DNA of 64,000 bases from Inonotus obliquus (lineage: Eukaryota > Basidiomycota > Agaricomycetes > Hymenochaetales > Hymenochaetaceae), in NCBI GenBank assembly GCA_032164295.1, contig JAJHTX010000004.1:2604001-2668000 (forward strand), given 5' to 3'. A model generated the notes under the pieces. It saw nothing but the letters and a program-made list of their open reading frames with translations, had not been told where the DNA came from and made no database searches. Below, in pieces: positions 12,626 to 24,347 of this stretch. Positions within the stretch are counted from its first letter, which is position 1, and the number at the start of each line of letters is the position of its first letter. The position numbers and the translations under genes were made by a program.

Positions 12626-15600
12626 ATGGATAATGCAAGTCGCTGTGCGATGCGGGGCCATTGCGGTTCCAAGTCTGCTTGGGGGAAACAGTTGCCTTGT
12701 CCATACGATGGACCTCCGGAAGAGGTGCGTTGCGATCACAGCGTCGTAATTAAATTGAAAGCTAACGGAACGAATGCATAGCCGGAGGGGAAGGATGCTC
12801 TCGATTTGCTCATAGAAGTCTGCGGGGCGCAATTCGCGCAAGGTCCTACCTGCTGCACTAAAGACCAAGTGGAAGTCCTTCGGGACAATTTCGACACCGT
12901 CGAGACCCTTGTTGCGTCGTGTCCTGCGTGCCGAAACAACTTTCGCTCGTTCTTCTGCTCCCTCACCTGCTCGCCCAATCAAGGTTCATTCCTTAACATC
13001 ACTTCAACTCAGCTTTCATATGACAAGAGAGTTGCGGTGAAATCGCTAGACTTCTTTGTCGGGGAGCCATTTGCGGATGGGTTCTACGATAGTTGCAAGG
13101 AGGTAAAACTTGGCTCGGCAAATAGTTACGCCATGGATTTCATAGGAGGTGGTGCCAAAAATGCGAAGGCATTCTTGAAATACCTCGGAGATGAGAAGGA
13201 TATTGGGAGTCCGTTCCAAATCAACTTCGGATACTCAGACCCGCCAGGGATCAAGCCGTACGATCCATCGCCGCGCCATTGCTTCGACGGCGACTTACAA
13301 AGTCGATGCACATGCATAGACTGTGCAAACGTCTGCCCGGCGCTTCCTCCAGTGGAACCTCCTGACTCTGGAGCGGGTTGCCATGTTGGCAGAATCTCGT
13401 GCCTCACCTTCGCTCTCACGAACGCATACGGACTTGTCGTGGCCATATGCTTCTTAACGTATATTCTAAGACTTGTACTTCTCAGTCGGAAGAATAAGAA
13501 GGTAGATCGACTCGCCTTGCCAGGCGAAGATCCCACAGACAATCCACTTTCACCGCGTTCACATACCCGAAGCTTATTGGGCGCTTCAGCCCTTCCTCAT
13601 GGTGTCGATGAGTCGTATGGAGGCCAGTCTGCCGACTTGAGACACTTGGGTCGAGGTGCTTCCCTCCTAGATCCGATCGAAACGTTACAGCCTCGTCAAT
13701 ATCGTCTCAATACGTTCCTGCGAAGATCATTCTACCGACTTGGACTTCTTTGTGCTGGTTCTCCTTGGCTCACATTCGCGGTCGTCTTCGCCTTATTCAC
13801 GTTACTGAATGCTGGCTGGAAGAGGTTCGAAGTTGAGACGGATCCTGTTCGATTGTGGGTAGCACCGGACTCGGAGAGCAAAATCCAGAAGGAGTTCTTT
13901 GATCAACAATTTGGTCCATTCTACAGACCGCAACAGATATTCATCACTTCTGCTCCTCTGACTGCTTCGAAGAGGTCGACTATGGTCTCCGGAAGCCCCA
14001 CTGAGTCATTATCGGATGACGACCTATCCCCCGTGCTTTCATACGATCACCTTAAGTGGTGGTTTGATATTGAAGGTAACATACGGTCTCTCGTGTCTTC
14101 GGAGGGTTATGAATTGTCGGACGTCTGCTTCAAACCGTCTGGTCCGGGTACGCCGTGCGTTGTGCAGTCAATCGCGGCATGGTTCGACTACCAAATTGAT
14201 GGCTACGAGGAGCTGTGGAGAAATCGGGTGATGAGCTGTGCGTCGGCGCCCGCGGAATGCCTTCCAGACTTCAAGCAGCCCCTGAGCCCGGAGTACGTTA
14301 TGGGTGGACTCCCAAATGGTCCCGATGTTGCGGATGCTAAAGACTATCTGGAGGCTCGTGCAATGGTCGTGACCATCGTTGTTGACGATTCTCTTGATCC
14401 AGAGAAGCAGGCGATGGCGATGGACTGGGAACGTAGTCTTCGGGAATATTTGCTAAAAATTAGTAGTACCGCCCCCGAAGAAGTCGGTTTAAGCATACAT
14501 TTTTCCACCGGAGTTTCGTTGGAGGAAGAACTTAACAAGAGCACGAACACGGACGTGAAAATTGTCGTACTATCCTACCTAGTCATGTTTTTCTACGTCG
14601 CGCTTACTCTAGGGAATAACTCTGCTGTGCCGAACGAAGAAGGTGTCGTGACATCATTGGATCGTTGGGCGACCAATCTTCCTCGATACTTCAGAAATAA
14701 ACTTTCAACATCTTCCTCCCTTCTCGAGACTGACGAAGCCCCGACCCTACTCCCGCGTCTTCCCAGAAGGCTATTCGTAAATTCCAAGTTTGCTCTCGGT
14801 TTGTTCGGTATTGGACTGGTGATACTGTCAGTATCGTCCTCAGTTGGGGTTTTCTCCGCGATCGGTGTCAAAGTCACCCTTATCATAGCTGAAGTCATAC
14901 CATTTTTGGTGCTGGCTGTTGGCGTTGATAACGTTTTCATCCTGGTGCACGAGCTCGACCGACAGAATCTTCTCCATGGACCAAACGCGATATCGAATCC
15001 ACAGGATTTGGGAGTACCGTCGACGGCCACCACTACGACAACCACGATTCGAGTACGACCTTCTCCATTCTCGTCATCTCACGATGAATCTATCGATGCA
15101 GTATCTGTTCCGATTCACTTCTCCCCAGAAGAGAGGGTGGCTAGAGCTCTAGCTAAGATGGGCCCTTCAATTCTTCTCAGTTCCATCACTGAGGTGACGG
15201 CGTTTGCTCTTGGCGCGTTAGTCCCCATGCCAGCAGTGCGGAATTTTGCCCTTTACGCTGCGGGAAGTGTTTTCTTGAACGCGGTGCTTCAAGTCACAGT
15301 GTTTGTGGGCGCTCTGACTTTGGATTTACGTAGAGTTGAGGTACGTGTGTTGAGTTGTTGTACGAATGCTGCGTTTCTAACGTATCTATTTTACAGGCAA
15401 ATAGAGCTGATTGTTTCCCTTGTATTGCCCTTGCGCCTCGTATCGCTTTAGCTGATGGACCACCAACAGCCGCGAGTATGGGAAGACTCACAAGGTCTAT
15501 TCGACGAAGATATGCACCATTCTTATTGAAGCCTGTTATGAAGGGCATAGTACTCCTTACTTTTGGTGGCGTTTTTGTTTGTTCGATCATTTCCATCCAA

Positions 15601-17139
15601 CACATTCAGCTGGGGCTCGGTAGGCTAAAGTTATTGTGTGTTAAAGCAAGCCTAACTAACGTATCACAGACCAACGACTGGCCCTTCCTTCTGATTCGTA
15701 CCTCGTTCCCTACTTTGACGCCGTCGATAAATACCTGGACGTGGGCCCTCCGGTCTACTTCGTGGCAAGTGAAGTCGATGTCACCGCCAGGACTGGACAA
15801 AGGCACCTCTGCGGAAGATTTACCACTTGCGATGAGTTTTCAGTAGCGAACGTTCTTGAGGTTGAACGAGGTCGCTCTGAGTCATCCTTCCTTTCTCAGC
15901 CAGCTGCGTCGTGGATTGACGATTACTTGCACTGGCTGAACCCAGCGAACGGCTGTTGTCGAGTTCGAAAAGCCAATCCCGAAATTTTCTGCCAGAAACG
16001 AGACTCGCCTCGTGTCTGTAGAGCCTGCTGGGATGATCACACTCCGGCATGGAATATCACTTTGGATGGATTACCCGAAGGCGATGAGTTCCTACGCTAT
16101 CTGAAGCAATGGCTGCAGTCGCCTGCCGACGAGGACTGCTCGTTGGGTGGGCAAGCGGCATATTCGACCGCCGTGAAGCTGGATGCAAGCAATGGAATTA
16201 AAGCATCACATTTCCGGACGGCGCATGTTCCACTCAAATCGCAATCTGACTACATCAATTCGCTCAATGCAGCGCGCCGTATTGCGGATGATGTTTCCGA
16301 GCGCACAGGTACCACTGTCTTCCCATACTCGCTTCACTACGTGTTTTTCGACCAGTACATACATATCATTGCCATCACCCAAGAAATCCTAGGCGTTGGT
16401 CTCGCTGCCGTCTTAGTCATCACGTCACTACTTCTAGGATCTTGGAGGACTGGGATAATAGTGACAGGAGTTGTTGCGCTTACGGTGACCACGGTCATGG
16501 GTGTTATGGGAGCATGGGGTATCATGTTGAACGCGATTAGTTTGGTGAACCTTGTGATTTCTTTGGGTATCGCTGTAGAATTCTGTGCGCACATTGCTCG
16601 AGCATTTATGGGTGCTGGGACTGGCCTTCCTGTCGACCTCAGTTCGCGTCAGAAGGAAAGAGATGAACGAGCATGGACAGCTTTAGTTGATGTTGGGCCT
16701 TCGGTACGTTTCCAGACTTCCGGTTAGGTATTTACTCTAATGCCACACGGGGCAGGTGCTATCTGGAATCACCTTCACGAAGCTCATCGGCATCTCCGTG
16801 CTAGCCCTGACACGATCAAGACTACTGGAGGTGGGTCATACGGTTCACCGTTTTACCAGCTTGCTGACTCCCGCTGGCTTAGATATATTATTTCCGCATG
16901 TGGCTTACGCTCATCGTATCCGGCGCTCTGCACGGATTGGTACTGTTGCCAGTAGTCCTCAGCTATGCAGGTGGCCGCGGCTACGCTCTTGAAGACGCCG
17001 ATGAAGAATGGATGAGCAGTACTATTCGTCGATACGATTATACGTAAGTTCCGTTTCTATTTATTCCTGACTGTTCTTACTAATAATACCTTTCTCTAGA
17101 CCATTCCTCGCCGATGATGAATCTGAACATAGTGAATGA
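12626..17139 (+). CDS. NPC1: Niemann-Pick C1 protein (intracellular sterol transporter)
   Basis: About 1,350 residues in six or so exons. The protein moves sterols across the limiting membrane of the vacuole or lysosome. The N-terminal sterol-binding domain has RCAMRGHCG, LPCPYDGPPEE and the Cys-rich TCCTKDQVEVL and CPACRNNF. A first TM lies near 13410-13480. The sterol-sensing domain with PFLVLAVGVDNVFILVHELD is near 14900-14960. A second RND-type membrane block is at 16370-16600 and 16750-16980. The C-terminus ends TPFLADDESEHSE. Introns are seen at about 12722-12781, 15341-15397, 15618-15669, 16704-16755 and 17044-17099. One oddity: the only usable start, ATG 12626, is preceded by an in-frame stop and gives MDNASRC directly at the first domain, with no signal peptide. 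A missed 5' exon or non-ATG start is possible, since the hydrophobic frame at 12507-12560 would suit. Confidence 0.92.
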
Positions 17140-17261
17140 GTCGTTTTATCATTTTATGAGCAGAGACATTTCGGTATTTAGATACTAGCAGTAGAACTTT
17201 TGGAAGCACACTAATAATAATGGGCAATATGATCAAAACTAAATCACTAAGAAAAATGAAA

Positions 17262-18207
17262 TCAATCGTCTCTGACAGACATAGGTGACCTCGACCTGCT
17301 GTCTCTGATGTCATCCCTACTGTAGCTCCTCCTTCCCCTACTACGAGAATAACTACTCGACCGACTCCTACTACGTGTATACCTCGAATAAGATGAATAC
17401 GACCTAGAACGCGAACGTGACCGCGACCGAGAACGAGAAGGCGTATAATAAGATCTACTGCGAGAACGACTTGAGTAAATCGAATGACTCCGAGATCTGG
17501 ACCTTCCACGTCCATAGCCTGTCCCTCCGCGTTCATAACTTGGAGAGCGTCTGCGTGGCCCAAGTCTGCCTGGAGGGCGACGGTAAGGGGAACGTGACCG
17601 TGTTCGAGAACGGGAGTATGGTCTGTATGTGTCGCGTGGCGCTCCCCGACGACTTGCGTAACCTCTTCCACGATAAGAGTCTCCGTAGCGTGGTTCTTTT
17701 TCGTGTGCTCCTCGTCTAGGGCCTCGTGAATATGACCGAGAACGGGTACGTGGAAGAGATGAACGATCTTCACGACCATTAGGTCCACCAAAGCGCGGCC
17801 GAGATCGTGAACGCACAGGAAGGTCCGTGAGTTCGACTTTCACAACCGCTCCATCCAATTGCCCGCCATCCATATGAGAAGCAGCCTTATGTGCAGCATC
17901 TGACGTGGAGAACTCAAGTGCAGCCTTGCCTCGATTCTGACCAGCTGAAACAACCTCATAAACAACAAGGCGCATTAGAAAGAAAGTGTTACTCACATTT
18001 CCAATGAATCGGAAAGTCAACCTTCGTTATATCACCGTAAAACCCAAAAATGCTCTTCAAGTGCGCCTCCACTACGTTGCGCGTCAAGTTCGTGATGACG
18101 ACGACTCTCGCATGAGGTTTGTCTCGACTCGCTGCCTGGTCCATATCAACGTCTGCATCTCGTTCCCCGAGGGGGCGTGGAGACGGCGAGCGACCTCTTG
18201 AAGACAT
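17262..18207 (-). CDS. RNPS1: RNPS1-like SR-related protein with one RRM
   Basis: Two exons encode about 300 residues. The first (18207-17990) gives an N-terminal Ser/Arg/Pro patch and the start of an RRM with RVVVITNLTRNVVEAHLKSI (RNP2-like) and FGFYGDITKVDFP. The intron, about 52 bases and starting gtgagt, joins it to GQNRGKAALEFSTSDAA (RNP1-like) and HMDGGQLDGAVVKVEL. HMDGGQ(I/L)DG is typical of RNPS1, a peripheral component of the exon junction and ASAP complexes that influences splicing and nonsense-mediated decay. The C-terminal half is a long RS domain of Arg-Ser, Arg-Ser-Tyr and Gly-Tyr repeats ending SPMSVRDD. It is convergent with NPC1 (122 bases apart). Its start lies 117 bases from the terminal repeat of the large mobile element, so its promoter may extend into that element. 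Another single-RRM SR protein remains possible. Confidence 0.82.
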
Positions 18208-18324
18208 TATATGAGATAAACTTCTGTTCTGAGAGTGTTCCAGTCCAGCAGGTTGAAATTTCTTCAGACGAAAAGGAGCGAATGCCGGCCCTTAACACAC
18301 GTGACATTCATATTCCTCTTTTCC

Positions 18325-18470
18325 CACGGCGGGCAAAATAGAATATCGGAGGGGGTGCTACTTTAAATTATTTTTTTCCGATATCTTAAATATCGATAAG
18401 CGTCCCGGCTGCGCCGATACTTATAATATATTTCACGTGTCGATATTTTAAATATAAATATGGATATCCC
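18325..18470 (+). repeat. Left terminal inverted repeat of the 7.1-kb element
   Basis: The first 16 bases match the complement of 25408-25423 exactly. The next 120 or so match imperfectly, including GGCTGCGCCGATA versus GGCTGAGCCGATA and a shared TTTCACGTG. The copy ends around GGATATC (18462-18468), which is the uninterrupted counterpart of the site into which the nested element inserted on the other side. Confidence 0.85.
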
Positions 18471-18642
18471 CATCCGTGAGATATTTAAAAAATCCTCTTA
18501 CTGATATTTTTATCGATATTTAAAATATCGATTTGGCATATATTTTAAATATCAATCAAGATATCTACTTATGTGATATTTTAAGAATCTATAAGGGTAT
18601 CGTCAGACCGGATATTATAAGTATTGTTGGGGTAGATATTAA

Positions 18643-18770
18643 GCGGGCAACAAGCGGGTGACAAGAGGGCGATGGACAGGTGATGGGTGGGCAACTAGCG
18701 GGCAATGAGAGGGCAACGAGAGGGCAACGAGCAGGCGATAGGTGGGCAACGGGAGGGCAACAAGTGGGCA
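18643..18770 (+). repeat. 11-base minisatellite, left copy
   Basis: About eleven degenerate tandem units of roughly 11 bases, consensus gNgggcaacNa (for example gagggcaacga, gcgggcaacta). A mirrored array lies at 24345-24446. Confidence 0.8.
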
Positions 18771-19111
18771 CAGGAGTGACATCTATGGATGCAGCGAGTC
18801 GTGGTAGAAGGCGCAACTGTGGCGGCTAGAGCGGGCATCCATTATGTTTATGCAGGGGCAGCATTTGGTGTCGTCTTAGGCTACTCACAGGTAAGAAATT
18901 GTTGCAGCGATGGACCAGTACCACGAGAACGATGAAGTCTGTTTTCTTGATAAGACTTGATGGGCTCCCTGTCCTGGAGTATCTTGCCTGTATATGCGTT
19001 AAATAACGTTACATACCAAGTCCTTAAAGACTCACCGGAGTGAATCAGTTTCTGCAGGTCAACTGCGTGGTGTTCCGGTTGGTCTTCAAATATTTTTCGT
19101 TTAACATCCGC
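18771..19111. other. Left-arm segment without a mirror copy
   Basis: These 340 bases lie between the left minisatellite and the left long arm and have no counterpart on the right side. Either they were inserted on the left or lost on the right. I see no coding pattern and no clear terminal repeats. Confidence 0.5.
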
Positions 19112-19975
19112 TGAATGTGCGAGAACGCGGCCGGTATCAGAAGTACCGGACGAGGGGGGTACGATTTAGATGCGTTGGGAGGGCCGGTACGTGGCGGTAC
19201 TAAGTCGTACAGTCACAGACAAGTCGTCAAGAGAGAATAGTTGGGCCTGGCTGGATTGATGAGTGCAGGAGGCTATAGGTGACCACTCAAGAGGCGAGGT
19301 ATCAGGAGACGATCAATACCGAGACGAATCCGTCGATACCGAGTTGTCTGGTGTCCGGTATCACGGTAGAGAGGACGAAGCAGTAGAGAAAGCGAGCTGA
19401 GGAGGTGTTTCTGATGGGACTGGTCGTGAGACGAGAGGCGAGGACGACGAAGACGAAAACGATGACTACCGGTATCGATACCGGCGACTACGAGATAAGA
19501 CGAACGACGGGGACTTGAACGAGATGAGCAAAACCCGGACCTTCACTCTGGAAGTTCCTCTCAGATTAGCTGGTTTGCTACAGTAGAACATGCAGGCTAT
19601 AAATACCATAATACCGTAGCCATTCAAGATACCAAATGGGGGGTTTTTACAAGTCGAATCGTACCGTAATCCGGTACAAGAAATGGAACATAAAGTCGAA
19701 TTGAATGTAAAATTATAATCAGGGGAAACATAAGATGATGAATGAATAAGAAGTTTTATCAGGGGGTAGCTAAGAATAGGGTGGGACGAGACAAGAACCC
19801 AATGAAAACTCACGACGAGTGATACCAAGGTAGGGCGGCGATACCGACGTCGACCAGCGCTAAAATAAGGACGTGTCTCAAGCTACCGCATGGGCGCTCC
19901 TGGCGATGTCCCTGTCGTAGGAGAAGCACGTCATCCTGATTTACCTTTGTTCCGGTATCATGATCCGTGCGGCGT
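19112..19975 (+). repeat. Left long inverted-repeat arm
   Basis: About 864 bases nearly identical to the complement of 23484-24347, with scattered substitutions and small indels. It includes an LTR-like unit of 697 bases (19116-19812) that begins TGTGCGAGAACG and ends AAAACTCA. It also contains TATAAATA near 19597. Confidence 0.85.
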
Positions 19976-19979
19976 TAAA

Positions 19980-20665
19980 TGTGCAAGAACGCGGCCGGTA
20001 CCGGAGGTACCGGTCGAGGGGTGTATGGTATAAGAATACGGGGAGGGCCAAATGAGGCAGTACTTATCCAGTACGCTCACGGTACTTGTTGTCTGTAGAA
20101 GGGGGATGTAAAGAGAGCCAAAGAAATGGTAGAAAGGGGTGCTGGATCAGCTAGATGTCAGGGGGAATGTGTTCTTGTCTGGAATCGAGAGGGTCAGTAC
20201 CGTGGGAAAAACGTCGGTACAGGTCGGTACTGCAAGGAAACAGCTAGCACGGGGTGGTATAGCGAGAAACTGAATGGGAGAGACTGGTGGATGAAGGTGT
20301 CGACTGGACTGGGAAGCAAACCTGAGCCCTCACACGGGAGGCTAACTCTGAAGGTTCACTTGAGACGGAACTGGGATGGGACTGGGACGAAGCTTGAGAT
20401 GAGACTGAGATGGAACTGAGAAGGGGGTGAGGAAACCCGAGCCCTCACATTAGAGGCTAGCTCCTAAGATTACCTGGAGAGCTACTACGCACAGGAGGAG
20501 ATATTTATACTACTGTACCGTAGTTAGCTCATAAATCCAAAAGGGGAAAGTAAAAAGGAAGATCAAAACAAAGAAAAATGTCATAAGAAGAATGAATACA
20601 ATATAGCCATCAGGGGGACAACAAGAAAGGGTTAGAAAGGACAAGATACCAATGAAAACGTAGCA
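19980..20665 (+). repeat. Diverged third copy of the LTR-like unit
   Basis: It begins TGTGCAAGAACGCGGCCGGT and ends near ATGAAAACGTAGCA. It aligns in the same order with the left unit (19116-19812), sharing the start, a GGGAGGGCC block, a TCAGGGGG run and the ending AATGAAAAC. It differs at many positions, so it is an older member of the same family placed in direct orientation. Confidence 0.65.
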
Positions 20666-21095
20666 TATAGTACCCCTAGATAAAAAGTCCTCAGAACAAG
20701 AGATTTGAACCCCTGCTGATTGATACCGATGCGTTCCTGGTGGTACCGGACCTGAAAACCTTAACGGATACCAACCCTGAGCTTCCCCAAAGAACCGGCA
20801 TGCATAGTCCAACCATCAGGAAGGAATACCAGAGAGGGAGACGTCCGATCTGTGTCGTGAGAGCATGTCGAATTGTCAATTTGTCTCGGTACCGGGTTTC
20901 TCGGCACTCGGTACTCTTGGTATTCTCGGTACTGGGTTTCTTGGCGCTCGGTATCTTGAGAAATAGGACCGGCAGTTTCTCTAGGTGTGCTGGTAGATAC
21001 TGGAAGGTGTAGATGGGACCGTACCGAAGCATGGGGTAAGTGTAGAATGGGATACCGGGCTCAATACCGAGCTCAGCTGCACGTAGTTCTCTTCA
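20666..21095. other. Unique central segment with a 40-base tandem pair
   Basis: This is the least repeated part of the element. A 30-base motif occurs twice with 40-base spacing (20884-20913 and 20924-20953; core CTCGGTACYGGGTTTCTYGG). No gene is visible. A tRNA-T-arm-like GGTTCAAATCTC lies on the minus strand near 20700 but has no cloverleaf around it. Confidence 0.5.
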
Positions 21096-22440
21096 GCGTC
21101 AGTCTGGGCATCTACCGATCGATCGGACGGCGTGCTCCGATGTTGACGTGTCGGTACAACCCAACCTTGGCAATGGGGTACTCTACCGCTCGGTACCAAT
21201 CAGTACCCTGGGATCGTCCCTGAGCATCAACGAGATCGCTCTAGCCCCTCGATATCGACCGGTACGCGTCGCCTGACTCGACTGGGCATTGCTTGGCTTC
21301 CCCTCCGAGTCGGATCGATGGCCTCCTCCGAGATCGAAGCAGCATACGGCGGACTTGATTCATTTCCCAACCTTCCTCTCGACGTAGATCTCCGAGGGCA
21401 TGGTCTCGACCTAGCACACGTTACGAACTCCGGTACCGGAGCGGACCATTGGTATCAACACCGGTATCGTCGGTATCGATGCTTGGCGGTTCAGAAGGGC
21501 ATACCGTCGGACTTGGAGCTTCGATCATGATCCAACTCTTCGCAGCAACGTATGGCAGACCGATAAAGAGTAATACCGGAGGCTACGATCGATATGGGCC
21601 TAATTCTGCGATTCTACCGCTTCTTCCAATTAACAATACTTCTGCGATTCTACCGCTTCTTACTTCTCTTCGGACCACGGTACTTCTGCCGTCCTATCTA
21701 CGCCTGCGGTTCCAACAAAGTACAAGGCTTCTGCGATTCGACAAGGCTAAGAACAATTGAGAACTGGTCCTGCATACGTTTAGCCAGACTTCTGCGCCAA
21801 TACCGAATCACCAATCCCTACGCCCGTCTTCCATCATAGTACCGAACCACCAGACTTCGATACCGATGATACCGATACCGTACCGTCCACCCATCCTGAT
21901 ACCGACGCTTAATAGTCCACGTCTAGTCGATACTACGCCCTCGACAGCCCATACCAGAGGGAAAGGCTCACAAAGCTGCGATCGGTCTGCCATACGTTGC
22001 TGCGAAGAGTTGGATCATGGTCGAGGTTCCAAGCCCAACGGTATGCCCTTCCGAACCGCCATGCATCGATACCGATGATACCGGTGTTGATACCGATGGT
22101 CCGCTCCGGTACCGGAGTTCGTTACGTGTGCTAGGTCGAGACCACGCCATCGGAGATCTACGTCGAGAGGAAGGTTGGGAAATGAATCAAGTCCACCGTA
22201 CGCTGCTTCGATCTCGGAGGAGGCCATCGATCCGACTCGGAGGGGAAGCCAAGCAATGCCCAGTCGAGTCAGGCGACGCGTACCAGTCGATATCGAGGGG
22301 CTAGAGCGATGCTCAGGGACGATCCCAGGGTACTGATTGGTACCGAACGGTAGAGTACCCCATTGCCAAGGTTGGGTTGTACCAACACGTCAACATCGGA
22401 GCACGCCGTCCGATCGATCGGTAGACGCCCAGACTGACGC
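21096..22440. repeat. Internal palindrome with ~460-base arms
   Basis: Bases 21096-21563 are nearly identical to the complement of 21981-22440, separated by a loop of about 417 bases. Single-stranded DNA or RNA from here would fold into a long hairpin. The right arm and loop recur in the second copy of the tandem duplication. Confidence 0.8.
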
Positions 22441-23672
22441 CGCACGGATCATGATACCGGAACAAAGGTAAATCAGGATGACGTGCTTCTCCTACGACAG
22501 GGACATCGCCAGGAGCGCCCATGTGGTAGCTTGAGACACGTCCTTAATTTAGCGCTGGTCGACGTCGGTATCGCCGCCCTACCTCGGTATCACTCGTCGT
22601 GAGTTTTCGTTGGGTTCTTGTCTCGTTAAAGAGTAATACCGGAGGCTACGATCGATATGGGCTTAATTCTGCGATTCTACCGCTTCTTCCAATTAACAAT
22701 ACTTCTGCGATTCTACCGCTTCTTACTTCTCTTCGGACCACGGTACTTCTGCCGTCCTATCTACGCCTGCGGTTCCAACAAAGTACGAGGCTTCTGCGAT
22801 TCGACAAGGCTGAGAGCGATTGAGAACTGGTCCACTTCTGCGCCAATACCGAATCACCAATCCCTACGCCCGTCTTCCATCATAGTACCGAACCACCAGA
22901 CTTCGATACCGATGATACCGATACCGTACCGTCCACCCGTCCTGATACCGACGCTTAATACTCCACACCTAGTCGATACTACGCCCTCGACAGCCCATAC
23001 CATAGAAAAAGGCTCACAAAGCTGCACTCGGTCTGCCATACGTTGCTGCGAAGAGTTGGATCATGGTCGAGGTTCCAAGCCCGACGGTATGCCCTTCCGA
23101 ACCGCCATGCATCGATACCGACGATACCGGTGTTGATACCGATGGTCCGCTCCGGTACCGGAGTTCGTTACGTGTGCTAGGTCGAGACCACGCCATCGGA
23201 GATCTACGTCGAGAGGAAGGTTGGGAAATGAATCAAGTCCACCGTACGCTGCTTCGATCTCGGAGGAGGCCATCGATCCGACTCGGAGGGGAAGCCAAGC
23301 AATGCCCAGTCGAGTCAGGCGACGCGTACCGGTCGCTATCGAGGGGCTAGAGCGATGCTCAGGGACGATCCCAGGGTACTGATTGGTACCGAACGGTAGA
23401 GTACCCCATTGCCAAGGTTGGGTTGTACCGACACGTCAACATCGGAGCACGCCGTCCGATCGATCGGTAGACGCCCAGACTGATGCCGAACGGATCATGA
23501 TACCGGAACAAAGGTAAATCAGGATGACGTGCTTCTCCTACGACAGGGACATCGCCAGGAGCGCCCATGCGGTAGCTTGAGACACGTCCTTAATTTAGCG
23601 CTGGTCGACGTCGGTATCGCCGCCCTACCTCGGTATCACTCGTCGTGAGTTTTCATTGGGTTCTTGTCTCGT
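21564..23672 (+). repeat. Tandem direct duplication (1,063 and 1,046 bases)
   Basis: The first copy is 21564-22626 and the second 22627-23672. They start alike at TAAAGAGTAATACCGG and differ by a few substitutions and a 17-base indel (the stretch near 21770-21786 is absent from copy 2). Each copy ends with the first 180 or so bases of the right arm (22440-22626 and 23484-23672). Copy 2 then runs on into the complete arm. The high identity suggests a recent event. Confidence 0.85.
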
Positions 23673-24347
23673 CCCACCCTATTCTTAGCTACCCCCTGAT
23701 AAAACTTCTTATTCATTCATCATCTTATGTTTCCCCTGATTGTAATTTTACATTCAATTCGACCTTATGTTCCATTTCTTGTACCGGATTACGGTACGAT
23801 TCGACTTGTAAAAACCCCCCATTTGGTATCTTGAATGGCTACGGTATTATGGTATTTATAGCCTGCATGTTCTACTGTAGCAAACCAGCTAATCTGAGAG
23901 GAACTTCCAGAGTGAAGGTCCGGGTTTTGCTCATCTCGTTCAAGTCCCCATTCGTTCGTCTCGTCTCGTAGTCCCCGGTACCGATACCGGTAGTCGTCGT
24001 TCTCGTCTTCGTCGCCCCCGTCTCTCTTCTCACGACCAGTCCCATCAGAAACGCTTCCTCAGCTCGCCTCCTCTACTGCTTTGTTCTCTCTACCATAATA
24101 CCGGACACCAGACGACTCGGTATCGACGGATTCGTCTCGGTATTGATCGTCTCCTGATACCTCTCCTCTTGAGCGGTCACCTATAGTCTCCCGTCCTCAT
24201 CAATCCAGCCAGGCCCTACTATTCTCTCTTGACGACTTGTCTGTGACTGTACGACTTAGTACCGCCACGTACCGGCCCTCCCAACGCATCTAAATCGTAC
24301 CCCCCTCGTCCGGTATTTCTGATACCGGCCGCGTTCTCGCACATTCA
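23484..24347 (-). repeat. Right long inverted-repeat arm
   Basis: Mirror of 19112-19975. It includes the inverted LTR-like unit of 698 bases at 23646-24343, almost the same length as its partner (697). The outer homology of the arms stops about four bases beyond the unit's edge. Confidence 0.85.

Noticed and set aside
17417..17719. Plus-strand frame of 100 codons within the RS domain
   Set aside because: Antisense to the Arg/Ser-rich repeat of the RNPS1-like gene, which keeps the opposite strand open.
20690..20780. tRNA-like T-arm GGTTCAAATCTC on the minus strand followed by a T run
   Set aside because: No matching acceptor stem, D arm or anticodon arm can be folded from the 75 bases upstream. 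I treat it as chance within the repeat.
21318..23350. Several open frames of 70-159 codons inside the repeat (for example 22657-23136 and 22017-22304)
   Set aside because: They occur in pairs because of the tandem duplication and inverted copies, and are dominated by translations of GATACC/GGTAC repeats. They have no protein-family features.
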